Shown here: positions 15,116 through 24,592 of the stretch, piece after piece
How the letters are laid out: the number at the start of each line of letters is the position of its first letter
How positions within the stretch are numbered: position 1 is the first letter of the stretch
DNA from: a bacterium
GTDB taxonomy: Bacteria; Patescibacteriota; CPR2; UBA1875; JAJYID01
Length of the DNA: 43,130 nucleotides
Reading direction: 5' to 3'
Assembly: GCA_021790235.1 (NCBI GenBank)
Contig: JAJYID010000001.1
Span: forward strand, 1 to 43,130
The notes under the pieces: generated by a model
Databases searched by the model: none
Told to the model about the DNA's origin: nothing
The model's input: the letters and a program-made list of their open reading frames with translations, nothing else
Translations under genes and position numbers: made by a program

Positions 15116-15346
15116 TTATTCTTCCTTTAAAACTTCGTTAAGTACCTCTTTAGCTAAAGACTCTTGATCCTGAAGTTCAGTATGTTCATCCTTAATTTCA
15201 ATAAAAAGATTATCGCCTACTTCTACTCTTCCCGGTAGCATATCTTGAGGGATTTCAAAACTTCGCCCATCGCTTTTCAATGTTGCAGAGCTACCGTCAA
15301 TACTTTCTAAGATAACTTTTGCTTTTTTCATTATATTCATGTTCAT
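15116..15346 (-). CDS. Small beta-rich protein, DUF3006-like
   Basis: Up to 76 residues. The core (AKVILESIDGSSATLKSDGR...IPQDMLPGRVEVGDNL) resembles the short beta-barrel pattern of DUF3006-type proteins; this is a loose match by eye. The acidic tail (about 50-76) is helical. The start could be any of three in-frame ATGs (15346, 15340, 15331); the last gives MKKAKVIL. Function unknown. It directly precedes and is coupled to the VanW gene. Confidence 0.6.
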   Translation of the reverse strand: MNMNIMKKAKVILESIDGSSATLKSDGRSFEIPQDMLPGRVEVGDNLFIEIKDEHTELQDQESLAKEVLNEVLKEE

Positions 15347-15394
15347 AATATCACTTTAAGATACTGTTCGTAAACGCTAAGCGCTTTACCAGGC

Positions 15395-15420
15395 TAAAAA
15401 AGGACCCGAAACCGGGCCCT
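15395..15420 (-). terminator. Intrinsic terminator after the pyrophosphatase gene
   Basis: On the minus strand AGGGCCCG, loop GTTT, CGGGTCCT, then TTTTTT. Strong and correctly placed 22 bases after the stop at 15443. Confidence 0.85.
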
Positions 15421-15442
15421 TTTACTGGTTGCAAAACAAACC

Positions 15443-17461
15443 CTAGAACATTAAGCTTACCAAAAGGAGAGCCACAATGTTTAAAATCTTAATCATTGGA
15501 TTAATAGCCGGTCCTGCAGTATCTTTGTAAGGATCTCCAACTGTATCCCCGGTCACAGCAGCCTGATGAGCCAACGATCCCTTGCCGCCAAAGTTTCCGT
15601 CTTCTATGTATTTTTTGGCATTGTCCCATGCCCCACCGCCTGAAGTCATACTTATTGCTACGAAAATTCCGGTAATAATAGAGCCTACCAGCAAACCGCC
15701 GATCATTTTCGGCGCCACTTCATCACCTAGTGATTTACCGATAAGAACTATGAAAATAGGCGCAACCACAGGGAGAAGTGCCGGTACAATCATTTGTTTG
15801 ATAGCAGACTTTGTCACAATATCGACGCATTTTCCATATTCAGGCTTGCTTTTACCGGTCATAATACCTTTAATCTCTTTGAACTGTCTCCGCACTTCCG
15901 TCACTACAGCGCCAGCGGCTTTCCCGACAGCTTCCATAGAAAGAGCAGCAAAAATATAAGGCAGAAGTCCGCCAAGGAATAGTCCGACCAAAACATAAGG
16001 GTCAGAAATAGTAAAGTCTATATTTACTCCACCGGCTTTTATAAGCTCTTCAGTGAAGGCAGAGAAAAGAACTATCGCTGCCAACCCGGCAGAAGCTATA
16101 GCGTAACCTTTAGTTACAGCCTTGGTTGTATTACCGACAGCATCTAAAGGATCAGTGATTGCCCTAACCTTAGCAGGAAGCTCGGCCATCTCTGCTATTC
16201 CACCTGCATTATCTGTAATAGGTCCATATGAATCAATAGTTATAATAATTCCAGCCATCGAGAGCATACTCATAACTGCCACAGCCACACCGTAGATATT
16301 GGCTAAACTGAAGGAGATAATAATAGCCACACCTATCAAAAGAACAGGGAGAACAGTGGATTTCATACTAACGGCTAAACCGGTAATAATATTTGTACCA
16401 TGACCATTCTCAGAAGATGCGGCAATAGACCTGACTGGCTTATACTTAGTTGAAGTGAAATATTCGGTAATTAACACCATACCTGCAGTCACTGCCAAAC
16501 CAACTAATGAAGCAAGGAATAGATTTTCAGGCGTATATAAACCATTCCCGGCCATCAGCTTTTGGGTAACAAAATAAAACATTAATGCTGAAATGCCGGC
16601 AGAAACTATTAAACCCTTATAAAGTGCGCCCATGATATTTTTGCTATTACCTAACTTGATGAAAAATGAACCAATAATAGAGGCAATAATGGAAACTCCG
16701 CCGATAACAAGCGGGAAATAAACAGCATTTTGGAAATCACCAAATACAAGTGTGCCGAGAAGAATTGCCGCCACCGCTGTAACTGCGTAAGTTTCGAAAA
16801 GGTCCGCCGCCATACCGGCACAGTCACCAACATTATCACCTACGTTATCCGCGATAACGGCAGGATTTCTGGGATCGTCTTCCGGAATACCTGCTTCAAC
16901 TTTACCGACAAGATCAGCCCCTACATCAGCCCCTTTGGTATAAATACCGCCGCCAAGTCTGGCAAAAACTGAGATTAAGGACCCTCCAAAGCCAAGACCC
17001 ACGAGAGCTTTTGCATCATGCGTAACCATCCAAAAAAGCGTAATAACAAGAAGCGCGAGCCCGACTACTAGAAATCCGGTTACAGCCCCGCCTTTCACGG
17101 CCACCTCTAGGGCTTCTTTCATACCTTTCTTAGCCGCCTCAGTCGTTCTGACATTAGCTCTTACCGAGATATTCATACCAATGTAACCAGCCAGAGCAGA
17201 AGCCGCAGCGCCGATTAAAAATCCGAAGGCAGTGTTTACCCCTAAGGTGAAAAGAAGAACCCCAAAGACAACTACCGCTACTAAAAAGATGGTTTTGTAT
17301 TGCCTATTTAAATATGCTTTCGCACCTTCCTGGATCGCGGATGCGATTTCCTTCATCTTTTCATTTCCCTCGTCTTTGCTTAAAATCCATTTAATAAGGT
17401 ACACACCGTATAAAATACTGATCACTGAAGCACCAAGCGCAAACAGAAGATAACTGTTCAT
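15443..17461 (-). CDS. hppA: Membrane-bound proton-translocating pyrophosphatase
   Basis: Couples hydrolysis of pyrophosphate to ion pumping across the membrane. The 672 residues form about 15-16 membrane helices. The substrate-binding motifs are present: [11 protein letters not shown], then [19 protein letters not shown], and later [18 protein letters not shown]. The diagnostic segment reads [12 protein letters not shown]. Lys after NTT and Thr three residues on are the signature of K+-independent H+-pumping enzymes (K+-dependent ones have Ala there). In a small fermentative cell this enzyme would recover energy from biosynthetic PPi. An SD (AAGGAG, GAAGG) precedes the ATG. Monocistronic by its terminator. 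Confidence 0.95.
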   Translation of the reverse strand: MNSYLLFALGASVISILYGVYLIKWILSKDEGNEKMKEIASAIQEGAKAYLNRQYKTIFLVAVVVFGVLLFTLGVNTAFGFLIGAAASALAGYIGMNISVRANVRTTEAAKKGMKEALEVAVKGGAVTGFLVVGLALLVITLFWMVTHDAKALVGLGFGGSLISVFARLGGGIYTKGADVGADLVGKVEAGIPEDDPRNPAVIADNVGDNVGDCAGMAADLFETYAVTAVAAILLGTLVFGDFQNAVYFPLVIGGVSIIASIIGSFFIKLGNSKNIMGALYKGLIVSAGISALMFYFVTQKLMAGNGLYTPENLFLASLVGLAVTAGMVLITEYFTSTKYKPVRSIAASSENGHGTNIITGLAVSMKSTVLPVLLIGVAIIISFSLANIYGVAVAVMSMLSMAGIIITIDSYGPITDNAGGIAEMAELPAKVRAITDPLDAVGNTTKAVTKGYAIASAGLAAIVLFSAFTEELIKAGGVNIDFTISDPYVLVGLFLGGLLPYIFAALSMEAVGKAAGAVVTEVRRQFKEIKGIMTGKSKPEYGKCVDIVTKSAIKQMIVPALLPVVAPIFIVLIGKSLGDEVAPKMIGGLLVGSIITGIFVAISMTSGGGAWDNAKKYIEDGNFGGKGSLAHQAAVTGDTVGDPYKDTAGPAINPMIKILNIVALLLVSLMF

Positions 17462-17575
17462 TCCTTCTTTTCTCCTTTCAGAAAATATATAAATTTATTT
17501 TGTATTTAAAAAAAGCTTTCCCTTTCGAAAACCCTCGTGAATTTATCCTAGCACAAACTCAAAGAAGATTCCAGA

Positions 17576-18583
17576 CTATTTTTTCGGCCGGTGCTGACGG
17601 GCCAGCATAAAAGACAGGGCCACTATGATTCCAACGGTTATGATAAAAAGGATCACGGCATCTTTAGGCTTCAATCTAGTTGAAAAAATAGCCACAAAAC
17701 CGAGAAGGACAGTTACATAATAAATGAAAGTGACTGCCTTTCTTTCTGTAAATCCAAGGTCAAGCAGCCGGTGATGAAGATGGCCCCGATCTGCCACAAA
17801 GATTTTTTGGCCGTTTTTAGTACGGCGAACTATAGCAAAAATGGTATCAAAAATAGGAATAGCTAATATCATAACCGGCGCCAAGATGACAAATGTGGCT
17901 GCAACTTTGGTCACTCCGAGGATAGCCAAACCGGCAAGAGAAAAACCTAAGAATTGAGATCCAGTATCTCCGATAAACATTTTTTTCTTCTTAGCAAAAT
18001 TATGGGGCAAAAATCCAACCGTAGCCGCAGCCAATATGAATGCTATGGCAGCTACATCTCCTCTGCCTTGCCCTAGAGCCACTATCCCAAGCACCACAGC
18101 CACGATTGCTCCCACTCCACCAGATAGACCATCTAAACCATCAATTAAATTTATGGCATTAGTAATGCCAAGAAGCCACATGAAAGTGAGAGGTATGGAC
18201 AATATACCTATATGGATTATACTGTCATGTCCCGTTACAAACTCAATTGTCAGCCCTAGATACATCGCAAGACCGGTTGCAATTATTTGTCCGAGAAGCT
18301 TATACCGGGCTCGAATATCGAAAATATCATCAATAAGCCCCATAAAAAACATAAGAGTCGCCCCGACATAGAAACCAAGGAACTCCCCGTGCGAGCCCAC
18401 AAACAATAAAGAAGCTAAAATAACCGTAATAAAAATAGCTATTCCCCCACCCTCCGGAATAGCCTCCTTATGAACCTTCCTTTCGCTCGGTGCTGCCAAA
18501 ACATTGAAACGTATCAGAGCTTTTCTGACAGCAATACAAAGAAGATAGCTAAGCACAAAACTAAAAACCAAAACTTCTATCAT
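17576..18583 (-). CDS. WecA/TagO-type undecaprenyl-phosphate sugar-1-phosphate transferase
   Basis: Transfers a HexNAc-1-phosphate (usually GlcNAc-1-P) from a UDP-sugar to undecaprenyl phosphate, the first step of many wall polymers and O-antigens. 335 residues with about 11 membrane helices. Family motifs: MGLIDDIFD, NAINLIDGLDGLSGG, FIGDTGSQFLG and the HIHH-type ADRGHLHHRLLDLG. The last motif separates WecA/TagO from MraY. The start at 18583 has no SD, and a TATAAT (18598 to 18593) lies nine bases upstream, again nearly leaderless. It may prime the glycan made by the island that follows. Confidence 0.9.
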   Translation of the reverse strand: MIEVLVFSFVLSYLLCIAVRKALIRFNVLAAPSERKVHKEAIPEGGGIAIFITVILASLLFVGSHGEFLGFYVGATLMFFMGLIDDIFDIRARYKLLGQIIATGLAMYLGLTIEFVTGHDSIIHIGILSIPLTFMWLLGITNAINLIDGLDGLSGGVGAIVAVVLGIVALGQGRGDVAAIAFILAAATVGFLPHNFAKKKKMFIGDTGSQFLGFSLAGLAILGVTKVAATFVILAPVMILAIPIFDTIFAIVRRTKNGQKIFVADRGHLHHRLLDLGFTERKAVTFIYYVTVLLGFVAIFSTRLKPKDAVILFIITVGIIVALSFMLARQHRPKK

Positions 18584-18592
18584 GTAAGAGTT

Positions 18593-18598
18593 ATTATA
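18593..18598 (-). promoter_or_regulatory. -10 box of the WecA/TagO-like gene
   Basis: TATAAT on the minus strand, nine bases before the ATG at 18583. The -35 region is weak (TGGTAA at 17 bp). Confidence 0.4.
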
Positions 18599-18721
18599 CT
18601 ACTTTTATGCTTATTTTACCACAGCAAACTTACGAGTAAATCTTGCAAATCTTCATTCATATCTCTAAAGGAATTTCCGAGTAGTTAATCTTTCAATGTG
18701 TCAGGTATAAATTACCCAAAG

Positions 18722-20710
18722 TTAAGGATAAGTATGAAGATATGTATTGGCATCCTTGGCTGTCGCTGCCAGTTTGACCCGAAAATTATGGATACCCGGC
18801 TGAACATTATACGTGAGAGTTATCTGTTTATCAGCATCTTTTAGAATATCGCCAACGTTCAAAGGAAGAGACGTCAGGTTTGAAACCCCTTGGGAATTAT
18901 TGCTAGCGGTCAGAACTACCTCATGCGCGTCGTTATCACTAGAGTTTCTGATCGTAAAATCAACCGATAATTTATGCGCTTGATAATCAGCATAACTTGC
19001 CCAATAAGCCCTGGAAAGGATTAAAGCCAGGTGCAGGTCGAGCGGCTGAATCGGAATGTCTGCCAACGAATTAACTGTCCGGACATCGCTAGGATAGTAG
19101 AAGTCACCATCATCCGGATCAATGTTATCAAAACTGCTCAAGGTCTGTCTTTTCCCACCTTTCATAAGCCAGATATCAGACGATCCTTTTTTCTGAAGTA
19201 AGATATTATCATGTGTATTTAGCCAATTAATATCAGGTACCACCCTGCCAGAAGGGATCATGTCAACTATGCCTTGATCAATATCAATAATATTTTTCGC
19301 CTGTAAATTTCTTGATTGTAAAGTTTGAAGATTTGGTAAATGACGTTTTTTGTTACATTCAACAACATATACATCTAATGTACCTATTGGCCTTAATAAT
19401 TGCTCATTCCATACCATGGGCGTTCCTGTGGAGATCTGGTTAACTTCGGCATCTGTTAAAACTCTAACATCAGAGGAGTAATAGAAATCCCCGTCATTCG
19501 GATCGATCTGATCATATGTGAATAAGTATCTTTTCTGCCCTGCTTTCATAACATATGTCCAATCTTTGGAAACTCCTCTAATTAAGATGCCATCAGCTGT
19601 ATTCGACCATGTTATACTAGGCACACCTCTTCCTGTAGCCATTGTGTCTACAGCTCCTTGTGGAATATCATGTATAACCTCAGGTTTAAAGCCCCTAGAT
19701 TGCAAAGTTTCAAGGTTAGGGACTAAACGTTTTTTATTTCTATCCATGAGATATACAGCTAGAGATGATGATCCACGTGCTAGTTGGCCATTAAGATATA
19801 GAGCAGGACCAAAGGGTATACTGTTAAATTCTGTTTGTGAAATAACTCTTATATCAGAAGGGTAATAGAAATCCCCATCACCCGAATCGATCTGATCAAA
19901 GTTAAAGAGGTATCGTTTGAACCCATGACTCATTAGAAAAATAGCATTATCTGAAGAAGTTTTTATCAACACATAATCTGCCATATCTGACCATGTAATG
20001 CTTGGGACTCCCCTACCAATAGGATATCCATTTAAAATACTATCAGAAACATCCTTTATATTACCCCCAAATTCATTATCCAAGTAATCTAGAGTTTCAG
20101 GGTTAGGTATCAATCTCTTTTTGCCACGTTCTATAAAATAAACTGCTAGGCCAGAACCTCTACATCGGTCATGTTCATTACACTGAGTTACTGTAGGTGC
20201 CACAAAAACCGAATATATAAAGTGAATATCGGAATACATGGTGACATCTCTTGTATCTTTACACCACCTGCCACATGACCAATTCATTTCCGTAACTTTG
20301 AAAGAATTCGGAGAATATACCTGTTCCACAAATGCTACATGACCAGTACCTCCTCCTACATCTGATCCCCAGACAGCAACTGAACCATTTTTCGGCACCG
20401 ACCCTGTCACCATTCCGTGCTTCGCGGCATAACCAAGCCACTGCCAAGCATCACCATCTACTTTTAACTCTTCATTGGAATGGACTTCATGCCATCTGGC
20501 ATATACCCAATCTGTACAGAAGCCACCATACCCAACCCAAGAAAGTCGAGTAGGAATTTCAAGAATGTTTTTATTTAATGGAGCTAGACAAAATGGGATA
20601 ATCAATACCCATAAGACTATCACCAAAAACAGATGCCCTTTTAGAAAACGTAATAACCCTGAGGCTCTTTGCGATACTTTACCACTAAAAAATATTTTTC
20701 CTGCTTTCAT
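18722..20710 (-). CDS. Secreted CHAP-domain amidase with six KR-type repeats
   Basis: 662 residues. A membrane helix or uncleaved signal (about 26-44) leads into a CHAP domain (about 60-170), with Cys65 in GGFCTDWVYARW, His124 in GTGHVAFVE and EMNW (141-144) as the likely active site. CHAP enzymes cleave peptidoglycan peptides or amides. Six repeats (about 188-560) follow, alternating VYxxxxGKKRLIPNxETL and FLMxxGxKRYLFxxDQIDxxDGDFYYPSD forms. The last about 90 residues look like an Ig/CARDB-type beta domain. The repeats are related in pattern to those in the proteins at 36940 and 38937 and may bind the surface. It has its own promoter. Confidence 0.82.
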   Translation of the reverse strand: MKAGKIFFSGKVSQRASGLLRFLKGHLFLVIVLWVLIIPFCLAPLNKNILEIPTRLSWVGYGGFCTDWVYARWHEVHSNEELKVDGDAWQWLGYAAKHGMVTGSVPKNGSVAVWGSDVGGGTGHVAFVEQVYSPNSFKVTEMNWSCGRWCKDTRDVTMYSDIHFIYSVFVAPTVTQCNEHDRCRGSGLAVYFIERGKKRLIPNPETLDYLDNEFGGNIKDVSDSILNGYPIGRGVPSITWSDMADYVLIKTSSDNAIFLMSHGFKRYLFNFDQIDSGDGDFYYPSDIRVISQTEFNSIPFGPALYLNGQLARGSSSLAVYLMDRNKKRLVPNLETLQSRGFKPEVIHDIPQGAVDTMATGRGVPSITWSNTADGILIRGVSKDWTYVMKAGQKRYLFTYDQIDPNDGDFYYSSDVRVLTDAEVNQISTGTPMVWNEQLLRPIGTLDVYVVECNKKRHLPNLQTLQSRNLQAKNIIDIDQGIVDMIPSGRVVPDINWLNTHDNILLQKKGSSDIWLMKGGKRQTLSSFDNIDPDDGDFYYPSDVRTVNSLADIPIQPLDLHLALILSRAYWASYADYQAHKLSVDFTIRNSSDNDAHEVVLTASNNSQGVSNLTSLPLNVGDILKDADKQITLTYNVQPGIHNFRVKLAATAKDANTYLHTYP

Positions 20711-20719
20711 ACAGAAAAA

Positions 20720-20749
20720 ATAATATCATAATAAAGCTTATGCTATCAA
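20720..20749 (-). promoter_or_regulatory. Promoter of the CHAP-protein gene
   Basis: On the minus strand TTGATA, 18 bp, TATTAT within TGATATTAT. The ATG at 20710 is nine bases downstream with no SD. The -35 overlaps the stop of the ligase-like gene. Confidence 0.5.
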
Positions 20750-22209
20750 GGACTTTTTAAGTTTGGCAAAGCTAAAAGAATCCCTAAAAATCCAAAAATC
20801 GTTAGTGACATTTGGGGAAACTGGAGGGTATCTGTGAAAATACTCTGCACCAAAAAGGCAAAAAACGCTGTAGTAATCCCTAACGCTAACATCTTTAAAA
20901 ACTTATCATTCATACGCTCATAAATTATAAGTCCGGAATATAAACCTGCTAAAGCAAAAAAGACAAATGCAATGATGCCAACTATTCCTTGCTCTATTAA
21001 AATCTGTAAAAACTGATTATCGGTGTTTTGTATTGGCACGGCCCCTCCTTGAATACCTTCCATATAAACCATAGATGGGTTGATCTTAAAAGCTACTTCT
21101 CCGCCATACATTCCCGGACCGACTCCAAAAATTATATGATGGGGGAGAATATGGAAAACGTTATGCAGAGTCCAGGCTCTGCCGGAAACAGAGGAAATAG
21201 CATTATACCGGCTATCAAAGATATCAGTAAGACGATAAAAATAACTTTTTGGGATCACAAGAAGAGAGAATATGGAAAGCGGAATAAACCCCAAAATATA
21301 CTTCGGCTTATAGATAAAAAAGAAAAAACCCGCGCCCAGTGCCAATCCTATCCAGCCGCTTCTCGAGAAAGTCAGAACTAAAGCGGCTATAGTAACACCG
21401 AAGAGCGGCAAAAATAAAAGTTTATTTCTGAGACGCTTTAACCCAAAAAATATTCCAAGAGCTATAAAGAAAAAGATATCAAGATAACCGGATAAGATTA
21501 TCGGGTTATCGAGTGTCGAGAAAACTCTGGTTTTTATAAGTTCAAAGCCTTCAATCCACTGAGGCGTCTGGACACCCGACACTAACTGGCCAATTCCTAT
21601 TAGCGCAACGATAAAGACAATGGATAAGTTGAAAATCAGGAAAACCTTTAGTTGCCTTTTTGTCTGAAAGATTGTCCGGCCGATATAGAAAATAGTAAAA
21701 TATGAGAGCCAAATAAAGCTTTCGTAATATACATTTTTTACCTGCCCGTAAGTTACAACGCTGGCAACAGAAGAAACTAAAATACTGAAAATCACAAAAA
21801 TTATCCCAAAATCAGCTAAGGTAAAGCACGCGTTTTTCGTCCCTTTCCTGACAAAAAGCAAAACGGCGATCAAAACTAGGACTACAGGCACAAGGAATGT
21901 ATAAAAATGCGAAGGAAAGGCATTTTTTAGCCAACTTTTGAAGGGTGTAAAGATAAATATGAAAAAGAAAAGAGAGAGCGTCAGCTTGTCTAGAATTTCG
22001 GACTGAACTTGGGGCCTTAACCGATCAAACCCAGATGATATAGCATTAAAAAATCTGCTATTTCTCCAAAGTTCCAGATGATTCAGCCGGCTGGCCTTGA
22101 AATATTCTCTTTGCTTAAAAATGAAGCTATTTTCACAGAAAAAAGAAAGCTTCCGCATAAAAGAAGCAAACTTACTGCTTGCATAGATATTTTGAAAATT
22201 CGCTTTCAT
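20746..22209 (-). CDS. O-antigen ligase/polymerase-like membrane protein (Wzy_C family)
   Basis: 487 residues, about 11 membrane helices with one long extracytoplasmic loop (about 345-400) carrying SGRAWTLHNVFHILPHHIIFGVGPG and NTDNQFLQILIEQGIVG, the Wzy_C/RfaL pattern. Relatives either polymerise repeat units or transfer a finished glycan from undecaprenyl-PP to an acceptor such as lipid A or a protein. With an ABC exporter in the same operon, a ligase role is more likely than polymerase. The ATG overlaps the upstream TAA by one base. Last gene of the operon. Confidence 0.85.
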   Translation of the reverse strand: MKANFQNIYASSKFASFMRKLSFFCENSFIFKQREYFKASRLNHLELWRNSRFFNAISSGFDRLRPQVQSEILDKLTLSLFFFIFIFTPFKSWLKNAFPSHFYTFLVPVVLVLIAVLLFVRKGTKNACFTLADFGIIFVIFSILVSSVASVVTYGQVKNVYYESFIWLSYFTIFYIGRTIFQTKRQLKVFLIFNLSIVFIVALIGIGQLVSGVQTPQWIEGFELIKTRVFSTLDNPIILSGYLDIFFFIALGIFFGLKRLRNKLLFLPLFGVTIAALVLTFSRSGWIGLALGAGFFFFIYKPKYILGFIPLSIFSLLVIPKSYFYRLTDIFDSRYNAISSVSGRAWTLHNVFHILPHHIIFGVGPGMYGGEVAFKINPSMVYMEGIQGGAVPIQNTDNQFLQILIEQGIVGIIAFVFFALAGLYSGLIIYERMNDKFLKMLALGITTAFFAFLVQSIFTDTLQFPQMSLTIFGFLGILLALPNLKSP

Positions 22210-22649
22210 TAGTTAATTTTCATTACGGTTGTCTCAAGTTCGTAAGTGGACCTAAGCCAAACCTTTTCGCCCAAAGACACTCTCTGATTATCAAAATATG
22301 CCCCGTCATTATAAACATATCCGGTTCCGGATAAAGTCACCCGTACTTCTTTAAAGTCAGTTCTGCCCGATCCTTCCGGCATTGGCAGAACATCAACTTT
22401 TGAAACAGAGGTTTTGACGAGGCCCCGCCCAAAATAGACTTGCTTTACTCCCTGCATGCTGTTAGCTATATCAGGTTGAATGTCATCAACATAAACTGTA
22501 ACCGTCATGGGTTTGGAAGATTTGGCGAGGGAACCAGTTTGCAGAAATTTAAAGCCGATGAGCCCAGCGATAATGACAAGAAAAATAAGAACTAAAAAAT
22601 CTAAAACATTAACTTTGCCGAAAAGCCGGCCTTCTTTATCTACTATCAT
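22209..22649 (-). CDS. DUF4330-type membrane protein
   Basis: 146 residues. It begins IVDKEGRLFGKVNVLDF, the typical opening of DUF4330 proteins, followed by one membrane helix (about 19-37) and a beta-rich outer domain. Function unknown. Such genes often sit beside surface-polysaccharide glycosyltransferases, as here. Start and stop overlap both neighbours (ATGA upstream, one base downstream), showing tight translational coupling. Confidence 0.8.
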   Translation of the reverse strand: MIVDKEGRLFGKVNVLDFLVLIFLVIIAGLIGFKFLQTGSLAKSSKPMTVTVYVDDIQPDIANSMQGVKQVYFGRGLVKTSVSKVDVLPMPEGSGRTDFKEVRVTLSGTGYVYNDGAYFDNQRVSLGEKVWLRSTYELETTVMKIN

Positions 22650-24592
22650 GAACTAATCCTTTCCTTCATCACATTATAAAAGAATTTTGGCAAAACGAGA
22701 AATCTGCCCAGCCTTTTAGGGTTTTGGATCAAGCGCCAGATCCCTTCCAAATACATTTTTTGAATAACTTTCGGGGCTCTTTTTTCAACGCCCGACCAAT
22801 ACCGGAACGTACCACCGACTCCGATGCAGACCGCACCGAGTTCGCTTCTGTGCCGCACAATCCACCTTTCCTGCTTCGGGCATCCCAACCCCACAAAGAT
22901 AAAGCTAGGCTTTAGCTTTTTAATTTCCTTAATAATTTCGCTGTTTTTTTCAAATTTACCATCTAGACTACACCTGCCCCCATCTTTGTAACCCACAATT
23001 TTCACCTTCGGATATTTGACACGGATATTTTTAACCGCCTGATCGAGAATTTTCTTGGTAGCTCCCAAGAAATAAAAACTCAAATCCTCTTTAGAACCCT
23101 CCTGAATTAATATTTCGGCCAAGTCTGCTCCCCCAACCCTTTCAGGAAAATGCCTACCCAAAATCTTTCCGGCCAGAACCACTCCCGAGCCGTCGGCTGT
23201 CACCATATCAGCTTGAGCAAAAGTATCGTTTAGAGCTTTATCTTTCGCTCCTTTTGAAACTATCTCCGCATTTGCCGTCACTATGAAAAATCCTTCTCTT
23301 TCTCTGGCAGCATTCATAGCTTTCTCAACCGATTCACTGAAAGAATGCGGGTCAACTCCGACTCCCAGTATAGAATATCTTTTCTTTTTTTGCGTCTCCA
23401 GCCGCTTAATGATTTCCTCGGTTCTTACTTCCCAGGTATTTTCCTTTGCCTCCTTTAAAACCAAGGCCTGAAACTTCGGGTCGTCTTTCAACTTTATGGC
23501 TTTATCCAAATTCTCAACAAATTCTTCCTTTGACTTTGATGCCAGAACACTCCCATATTTTTTGCATTCCCGCATATCGGTGGTGACAATGGGTTTGCCT
23601 GCCGCCATGTACTCGAAAAGTTTTAAAGGTGAAATGGACTGAGTAACCTTATTTAGGACAAAGGGCACCATGCAAACATCGAAGAAATGAATTCTTTTGG
23701 CCAAATCTTCATATTTAGGAACTGTTCCGATAAAGTGGATATTTGGATAGTCGCTCCATCTATGCACGCCGTTTGAGGTATCGAAGTCAAGCGGTCCGCT
23801 AATTACGAAGTTATAGTCCGGTCGAGCTTTGGCCGCATACTTTAAAAGGTCATAGTCGAAACAGCTTTCTATTAAAGAGCCAAAGTAGCCGATTATCGGT
23901 TTCTTGCCGATTAGCTTTTTCATTTCGCTGTCCGGCTTGATGCGCTTGCCGACCAAATGCCAAACCTCAAACAAAACGGCATTGTGAGACAAGAATGCGT
24001 CAGGTCTTTTATCTTTAATCCCATCTAAGAGCCGGCTGGCTGTCACGGGAATGATGTCTGCCTTTTTCAGAAGCTCGTTGTGACACTTGTAGATTTTGTT
24101 GCCCAGAAGAGGAAACATTTCAAGATCATCTACGAAGTCATAAATGATCGACTTTACCCTGTATTTTCGGGTATAGAAACTATTAGCCGCCCAGGTGAGA
24201 TACAAAATCGGACCTTTAATGTCTTTTAAAACCTCGAGCTGGTTAGTTAAATAGAGATTTTTCTCAATTTTTTCAAATCCCTCAACTTTGTCATAGCGCA
24301 GATTATGAGTGCCATAGAAAAAAAGATAACCTGCCCTTGAGAATGTTCTGGCCAGATGATTAAACCGCTGAGTAAGCGGCATGTTCCAGTCGGAGATGGA
24401 AGGGTAAATAATAATCCCTTTGGCATCTTTGTGCTTATTTAAAATCTTTTGAAGTTCGACCTGGTATTTTTTCTTTTCAAAGTAGTTTTCTCGCCCTGTC
24501 AGATATGGATGTTTGCAAAGAAAAATTTTAAGAGAGTTTCGGACCTTAATTCCAAACATTTTTTTGCTTAACTTGATCGCCAATTCTTTCAT
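22646..24592 (-). CDS. Fusion: GT4-like glycosyltransferase + WecG/TagA/CpsF glycosyltransferase
   Basis: 648 residues from the ATG at 24592, which overlaps the upstream stop as ATGA; a GTG nine codons earlier is less likely. Residues about 1-395 look like a GT-B enzyme (IIGYFGSLIESCFDYDLL, then SPLKLFEYMAAGKPIVTTDM near the donor site). Residues about 400-648 are a complete WecG/TagA/CpsF (GT26) domain: GVGVDPHSF, FIVTANAEIV, ADGSGVVLAGK, RVGGADL, FVGLGCPKQERWI and GVGGTFRYWSG. GT26 enzymes add the second sugar (ManNAc or ManNAcA) to the lipid carrier. The fusion suggests that two successive sugars are added by one protein. Confidence 0.88.
   Translation of the reverse strand: MKELAIKLSKKMFGIKVRNSLKIFLCKHPYLTGRENYFEKKKYQVELQKILNKHKDAKGIIIYPSISDWNMPLTQRFNHLARTFSRAGYLFFYGTHNLRYDKVEGFEKIEKNLYLTNQLEVLKDIKGPILYLTWAANSFYTRKYRVKSIIYDFVDDLEMFPLLGNKIYKCHNELLKKADIIPVTASRLLDGIKDKRPDAFLSHNAVLFEVWHLVGKRIKPDSEMKKLIGKKPIIGYFGSLIESCFDYDLLKYAAKARPDYNFVISGPLDFDTSNGVHRWSDYPNIHFIGTVPKYEDLAKRIHFFDVCMVPFVLNKVTQSISPLKLFEYMAAGKPIVTTDMRECKKYGSVLASKSKEEFVENLDKAIKLKDDPKFQALVLKEAKENTWEVRTEEIIKRLETQKKKRYSILGVGVDPHSFSESVEKAMNAAREREGFFIVTANAEIVSKGAKDKALNDTFAQADMVTADGSGVVLAGKILGRHFPERVGGADLAEILIQEGSKEDLSFYFLGATKKILDQAVKNIRVKYPKVKIVGYKDGGRCSLDGKFEKNSEIIKEIKKLKPSFIFVGLGCPKQERWIVRHRSELGAVCIGVGGTFRYWSGVEKRAPKVIQKMYLEGIWRLIQNPKRLGRFLVLPKFFYNVMKERISS

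Noticed and set aside
20746-22209. Wzy polymerase as the primary call
   Set aside because: A Wzm/Wzt exporter in the same operon and absence of a Wzx flippase fit a ligase better, although sequence alone does not separate the two.
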